This document shows positions 6,701 through 6,843 of a stretch of DNA of 6,843 bases, piece after piece. Each line of letters begins with the position of its first letter. Position 1 is the stretch's first letter. Source of the DNA: Eutrophocola sp964490145. GTDB lineage: Bacteria > Pseudomonadota > Gammaproteobacteria > Pseudomonadales > Pseudohongiellaceae. The position numbers were made by a program, and so were the translations under genes. Location: the NCBI GenBank assembly GCA_964490145.1, contig CAZBBS010000129.1, positions 1 to 6,843 on the forward strand. The letters are read 5' to 3'. The notes beneath the pieces were generated by a model, which made no database searches, had not been told where the DNA came from, and was given only the letters and a program-made list of their open reading frames with translations.

Positions 6701-6705
6701 AAGGA
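6701..6705 (+). promoter_or_regulatory. Shine-Dalgarno supporting the TTG start of gmd
   Basis: AAGGA eight bases before TTG 6714. Because an in-frame stop overlaps this site (6699-6701), it supports the non-ATG start. Confidence 0.6.
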
Positions 6706-6713
6706 AAAAGCCA

Positions 6714-6843
6714 TTGAAAAAAGCACTGATCACGGGTGTGACGGGGCAGGACGGGGCGTATCTGGCGCGGCTGCTTCTGGCCAAGGGGTATGAGGTGCAT
6801 GGCATCAAGCGGCGGGCCTCGTCGTTTAACACCGCCCGGGTGG
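6714..6843 (+). CDS. gmd: GDP-mannose 4,6-dehydratase, N-terminal part (runs off the window)
   Basis: The first 43 codons are present. The product starts MKKALITGVTGQDGAYLARLL, with the nucleotide-binding GVTGQDG (8-14), and continues GIKRRASSFNTARV (30-43). GxTGQDG followed by KRRxSSFNT is diagnostic for GDP-D-mannose 4,6-dehydratase, an NADP-dependent extended SDR. It makes GDP-4-keto-6-deoxymannose, the precursor of GDP-fucose, GDP-rhamnose or GDP-perosamine. The start is TTG at 6714: AAGGA (6701-6705) lies eight bases before it, and an in-frame TAA at 6699-6701 rules out anything much further upstream. The coding part is about 66% GC, against an AT-rich remainder, so it may have a different origin from the operon opposite. 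The role in surface polysaccharide synthesis fits the context. Confidence 0.92.
   Translation, partial: MKKALITGVTGQDGAYLARLLLAKGYEVHGIKRRASSFNTARV

Larger units (their letters stand above)
6491..6713. other. Divergent intergenic region between the arabinose-lipid operon and gmd
   Basis: 223 AT-rich bases without a gene. They must hold the promoters of both divergent units unless gmd is read from elsewhere. A candidate minus-strand promoter is listed separately. For the + strand the best pair I see is TTGTGA (6622-6627) and TATTAA (6644-6649) with 16-base spacing, which is weak. No JUMPstart/ops element, hairpin terminator or tRNA is evident. Confidence 0.5.

Noticed and set aside
6491..6713. 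JUMPstart/ops element or riboswitch in the divergent region
   Set aside because: I looked for the GGCGGTAG-type ops core and for strong stem-loops and saw neither.
1..6843. CRISPR array, tRNA or rRNA genes
   Set aside because: No regularly spaced repeats, tRNA-like T-loop/acceptor pattern or rRNA-conserved segment was recognised anywhere in the window.

Overview
The window is part of a bacterial cell-surface polysaccharide locus. Gene order, overlapping stop/start codons, an IS1595-family remnant and an IS3-family remnant suggest a Gram-negative bacterium, probably Pseudomonadota. The species cannot be fixed from the sequence. Most of the window is AT-rich. The last ~130 bases, the start of a GDP-mannose 4,6-dehydratase gene, are about 66% GC by hand count, so the locus looks mosaic.

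Layout from right to left. From 6714 to the right edge a gmd-like gene starts on the + strand. Positions 6491-6713 are a divergent intergenic region. A compact minus-strand operon then runs leftwards: a HAD phosphatase-UbiA prenyltransferase fusion (6490-5063), a small GtrA-family membrane protein (5063-4641), a DprE1-type FAD oxidase (4644-3322) and a DprE2-type short-chain reductase (3325-2588). Consecutive genes overlap by 1 to 4 bases. Next, in the same direction, come a polytopic membrane protein broken by a one-base frameshift in a run of six C (2505-1266) and the N-terminal stub of another membrane protein that resembles a GT-C glycosyltransferase (1159-~913). The left 900 bases are insertion-sequence debris: the tip of an IS3-family element (821-~905) and a decayed 710-bp IS1595-family element (98-807) with terminal inverted repeats and a 7-bp flanking repeat.

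Functional reading (inference from family knowledge). UbiA, DprE1 and DprE2 homologues are the mycobacterial steps to polyprenyl-phosphate D-arabinofuranose: phosphoribosyl transfer to the lipid phosphate, then 2-oxidation and 2-keto reduction, which together epimerise ribose to arabinose. The fused HAD domain is a natural candidate for removing the 5-phosphate. The GtrA protein is a candidate for moving or presenting the lipid-linked sugar, as proposed for Rv3789 beside mycobacterial dprE1. The operon therefore probably supplies a lipid-linked D-arabinofuranose donor for a surface glycan. The two genes most likely to use the donor (downstream membrane proteins) are the damaged ones, so glycan assembly may be lost, switchable or supplied elsewhere.
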